NCBI GenBank assembly: GCA_029866215.1
Contig: JARWZU010000088.1
Location: 62,001 to 126,000 of the forward strand
Reading direction: 5' to 3'
Source: Akkermansiaceae bacterium
GTDB taxonomy: Bacteria; Verrucomicrobiota; Verrucomicrobiia; Verrucomicrobiales; Akkermansiaceae
Length of the DNA stretch: 64,000 nt
Part shown: positions 62,208 to 64,000 of the stretch, piece by piece
Numbering within the stretch: position 1 is the first letter of the stretch
How the letters are laid out: every line of letters begins with the position of its first letter
Position numbers and translations under genes: made by a program
The notes under the pieces: model-generated
Seen by the model: the letters and a program-made list of their open reading frames with translations, nothing else
Databases searched by the model: none
What the model was told of the DNA's origin: nothing

Positions 62208-62825
62208 ATGAACATCTACCCCGAGTTTCACCGATTCCTACAGCGCACGGACAAGGAAACCCTTCTGGGCCAGCGCGGCATCGTGGTCTGGCTCTGCGGG
62301 TTGTCGGGCTCGGGTAAATCCACCATCGCCAACGCCGCCGAACGCATCCTTCACCAGCAAGGACGCTTCACCACCATCCTCGACGGTGACAACCTCCGAT
62401 CCGGCCTGAATGCAAACCTCAGCTTCACGGACGAAGATCGCCTGGAAAACATTCGCCGCATTTCGGAAATCTCCAAAATCTTCGTCTCTCAAGGAATCAT
62501 CACGTTCGTTTCTGCCATCACCCCACGCGGGGAACTCCGCGCCCTCGCTCGCGAACGACTCGGCAACGACCTTTTCGAGGTCTACATCAAGGCAAGCTTC
62601 GAGGCCTGCGAACAACGCGATGTGAAAGGCCTCTACGCGAAAGCCGCCCGCGGCGAAGTCCCAAATTTCACCGGCAAAGACCATTCCTTCGAGCCTCCCA
62701 CCCACTCGGACCTCGTCCTCGATACCGAAACCCATTCCGTCGAAGAGTGCGCGCTCAGTCTGATCGCCGCCATTCAAAACCAGATCGCGCTCGCGAACCC
62801 CAAGGTTGGCCTTCAGGCGCCTTAA
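62208..62825 (+). CDS. cysC: Adenylylsulfate (APS) kinase
   Basis: A 205-residue kinase forming PAPS from APS and ATP. P-loop: VWLCGLSGSGKSTIANAAER. Family motifs: TTILDGDNLRSGLNANLSFT, RLENIRRISEISKIF and FEVYIKASFEACEQRDVKGL. PAPS is the sulfate donor for sulfation. Placed at the end of the exopolysaccharide locus and 168 bases before cysD, it could supply sulfate groups for a sulfated polysaccharide, or ordinary cysteine synthesis. ATG 62208 gives the family start. Confidence 0.93.
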   Translation: MNIYPEFHRFLQRTDKETLLGQRGIVVWLCGLSGSGKSTIANAAERILHQQGRFTTILDGDNLRSGLNANLSFTDEDRLENIRRISEISKIFVSQGIITFVSAITPRGELRALARERLGNDLFEVYIKASFEACEQRDVKGLYAKAARGEVPNFTGKDHSFEPPTHSDLVLDTETHSVEECALSLIAAIQNQIALANPKVGLQAP

Positions 62826-62920
62826 TGCCCGCCCAACGGGTAAAAAGAGACTCCGTTTTCAAAGCCAAGAATTCGCGGGATCCGAATCATTAGTAAAAAG
62901 CCCAAGATAGTAATTAACTC

Positions 62921-62949
62921 TTGACGCGACGTGCTTGGCCCCGTATTCC
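62921..62949 (+). promoter_or_regulatory. Candidate sigma-70 promoter of cysD
   Basis: TTGACG at 62921-62926, a 17-base spacer and TATTCC at 62944-62949, 45 bases upstream of the cysD start. The -35 box is good; the -10 box is weak. It suggests cysD has its own transcript rather than reading through from cysC. Confidence 0.4.
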
Positions 62950-62993
62950 CTCCGCAAGCCGCACCGGCAATCTTTTTCAGTAATTCAATCACC

Positions 62994-63899
62994 ATGCCCA
63001 ACTACCACCTGAGCAACCTCGACCAGCTCGAAGCAGAAGCGATCTTCATCCTCCGGGAAACCGCCGCCCAATTTGAAAACCCCGCCCTGCTCTTCTCCGG
63101 CGGTAAGGATTCGATCGTCATGGCATGGCTTGCCCGTAAGGCATTTTGGCCCGCACGCATGCCCTTCCCACTGGTCCACATCGACACCGGCCACAATTTT
63201 GAAGAAACTATGACCTACCGCGATGAATTCGTGGAGCTCATCCGCGCCTCACTCGTCGTTGGCTCAGTTCAAGAATCGATCGACCAAGGCCGCGTGGTCG
63301 AAGAAAAAGGCCCGAACGCCTCACGCAACAAACTCCAAACGGTCACCCTGCTCGACACCATCGAGAAGAACCAATACGACGCCTGCCTCGGTGGCGGCCG
63401 CCGCGACGAGGAAAAAGCCCGTGCCAAAGAACGATTCTTCTCGCACCGCGATGACTTCGGCCAGTGGGACCCAAAAAACCAACGCCCCGAACTTTGGAAC
63501 CTCTTCAACGGCCGTAAAAACCCCGGCGAACACTTCCGCGTTTTCCCACTCTCCAATTTCACCGAAATGGACATCTGGATGTACATCCAACGCGAAAATA
63601 TTCCTCTACCCTCGATTTACTTCTCCCACTCCCGTGACGTCTTCGAACGCAATGGCTCGCTGCTCGCTGTCACCGAATTCCTCAAACCCCAAGACCACGA
63701 AACGGTCACCCAAAAAATCGTCCGCTTCCGCACCATTGGCGACGCAACCTGCACCGGCGCCGTAGAATCCACCGCCTCAAACCTCGACGAAGTGATCGCC
63801 GAAGTCGCCGCCGCCCGCCAAACCGAACGTGGCACACGCTCCGATGACAAACGCTCGGAAACGGCCATGGAAGACCGGAAGAAAGAGGGCTACTTCTGA
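62994..63899 (+). CDS. cysD: Sulfate adenylyltransferase subunit 2
   Basis: A 301-residue protein of the PAPS-reductase/PP-loop family. The PP-loop is PALLFSGGKDSIVMAWLARK. HIDTGHNFEETMTYRDEFVE and ACLGGGRRDEEKARAKERFF follow, then WNLFNGRKNPGEHFRVFPLS and DIWMYIQRENIPLPSIYFSH. Full length with the normal C-terminal DATCTGAVESTASNLDEVIA. It adenylates sulfate with ATP as a partner of the GTPase CysN, expected just beyond the window edge. ATG 62994 gives the family N-terminus MPNYHLSNLDQLEAEAI. Confidence 0.95.
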   Translation: MPNYHLSNLDQLEAEAIFILRETAAQFENPALLFSGGKDSIVMAWLARKAFWPARMPFPLVHIDTGHNFEETMTYRDEFVELIRASLVVGSVQESIDQGRVVEEKGPNASRNKLQTVTLLDTIEKNQYDACLGGGRRDEEKARAKERFFSHRDDFGQWDPKNQRPELWNLFNGRKNPGEHFRVFPLSNFTEMDIWMYIQRENIPLPSIYFSHSRDVFERNGSLLAVTEFLKPQDHETVTQKIVRFRTIGDATCTGAVESTASNLDEVIAEVAAARQTERGTRSDDKRSETAMEDRKKEGYF

Positions 63900-63906
63900 G
63901 GGTAAA

Positions 63907-63940
63907 CGCTGAAATGCTGAAACGCTGAAAATCTGAAATA
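63907..63940. repeat. Short GCTGAAA-type tandem repeat after cysD
   Basis: Four imperfect units (CGCTGAAAT, GCTGAAA, CGCTGAAAA, TCTGAAATA) directly follow the cysD stop. It looks like a small slippage-type repeat. Nothing else is recognisable up to the window edge. Confidence 0.55.
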
Positions 63941-64000
63941 AGAAAATCTTAACGACGAATCCGCCCTTCGCATACACCTCTTCATTTCAGCTTCCCAGCT

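Overview
The window looks like a chromosomal stretch from a member of the Verrucomicrobiota. The main evidence is the 1191-residue secreted protein at 46540-50115, which joins a DUF1080 domain, a beta-propeller and a C-terminal PVC-type haem domain. Weak ribosome binding sites and many 4-base stop/start overlaps (ATGA, GTGA, TTGA) fit as well. The phylum call is an inference from gene content; no rRNA gene is present.

Layout. (1) 1-13.4 kb is a surface-polysaccharide region. A partial glycosyltransferase and decayed DNA are followed by a ten-gene plus-strand operon (1371-10531). The operon ends with kinase, nucleotidyltransferase/phosphatase, isomerase and transaldolase genes, which together account for GDP-D-glycero-D-manno-heptose synthesis. 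A large AT-rich YfhO-like membrane protein and a chimeric epimerase/glycosyltransferase remnant follow on the minus strand. (2) 13.79-17.60 kb is a decayed genomic island. It is bounded by a 23-bp direct repeat of the 3' end of a tRNA-Leu gene and keeps an integrase fragment beside the tRNA. It carries DedA, an RND-pump fragment and a YgiB/YgiC-like pair. (3) 17.8-32.5 kb holds an iron/polyamine-type ABC importer, a cyclophilin, a TIM-barrel protein, two M20 peptidases, a peroxiredoxin-like membrane protein, a lipoprotein, a secreted papain-fold protein, NadD, GlnRS and tRNA-Asp. (4) 32.5-34.7 kb holds a 41-bp tandem repeat and a secreted protein of unknown function. (5) 34.7-46.5 kb is housekeeping: FabD, FumC, L34-RnpA-YidD-YidC, MnmA, YicC, Asd, a polyprenyl synthase and a nucleoside transporter.

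(6) 46.5-51.1 kb holds the DUF1080/cytochrome protein and UDP-xylose synthase on the minus strand. (7) 51.3-54.1 kb is a three-gene type III polyketide cassette: methyltransferase, FAD oxidoreductase and polyketide synthase. (8) 54.2-62.1 kb is an exopolysaccharide locus. It opens with a GbsR/MarR-type regulator behind an inverted repeat and a NusG/UpxY-type antiterminator. Then come UDP-galactopyranose mutase, GDP-fucose synthase, GDP-mannose dehydratase, a nucleotidyltransferase/GHMP-kinase fusion, a WecG/TagA glycosyltransferase and UDP-glucose dehydrogenase. APS kinase and sulfate adenylyltransferase subunit 2 follow.

The most interesting items are a nucleotide-sugar dehydrogenase homologue without its catalytic Cys and Glu, the heptose operon with its own transaldolase, the nucleotidyltransferase/GHMP fusion, the tRNA-Leu island remnant, the type III polyketide cassette and the 41-bp repeat. 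No CRISPR array, intact insertion sequence, rRNA gene or replication origin was seen.
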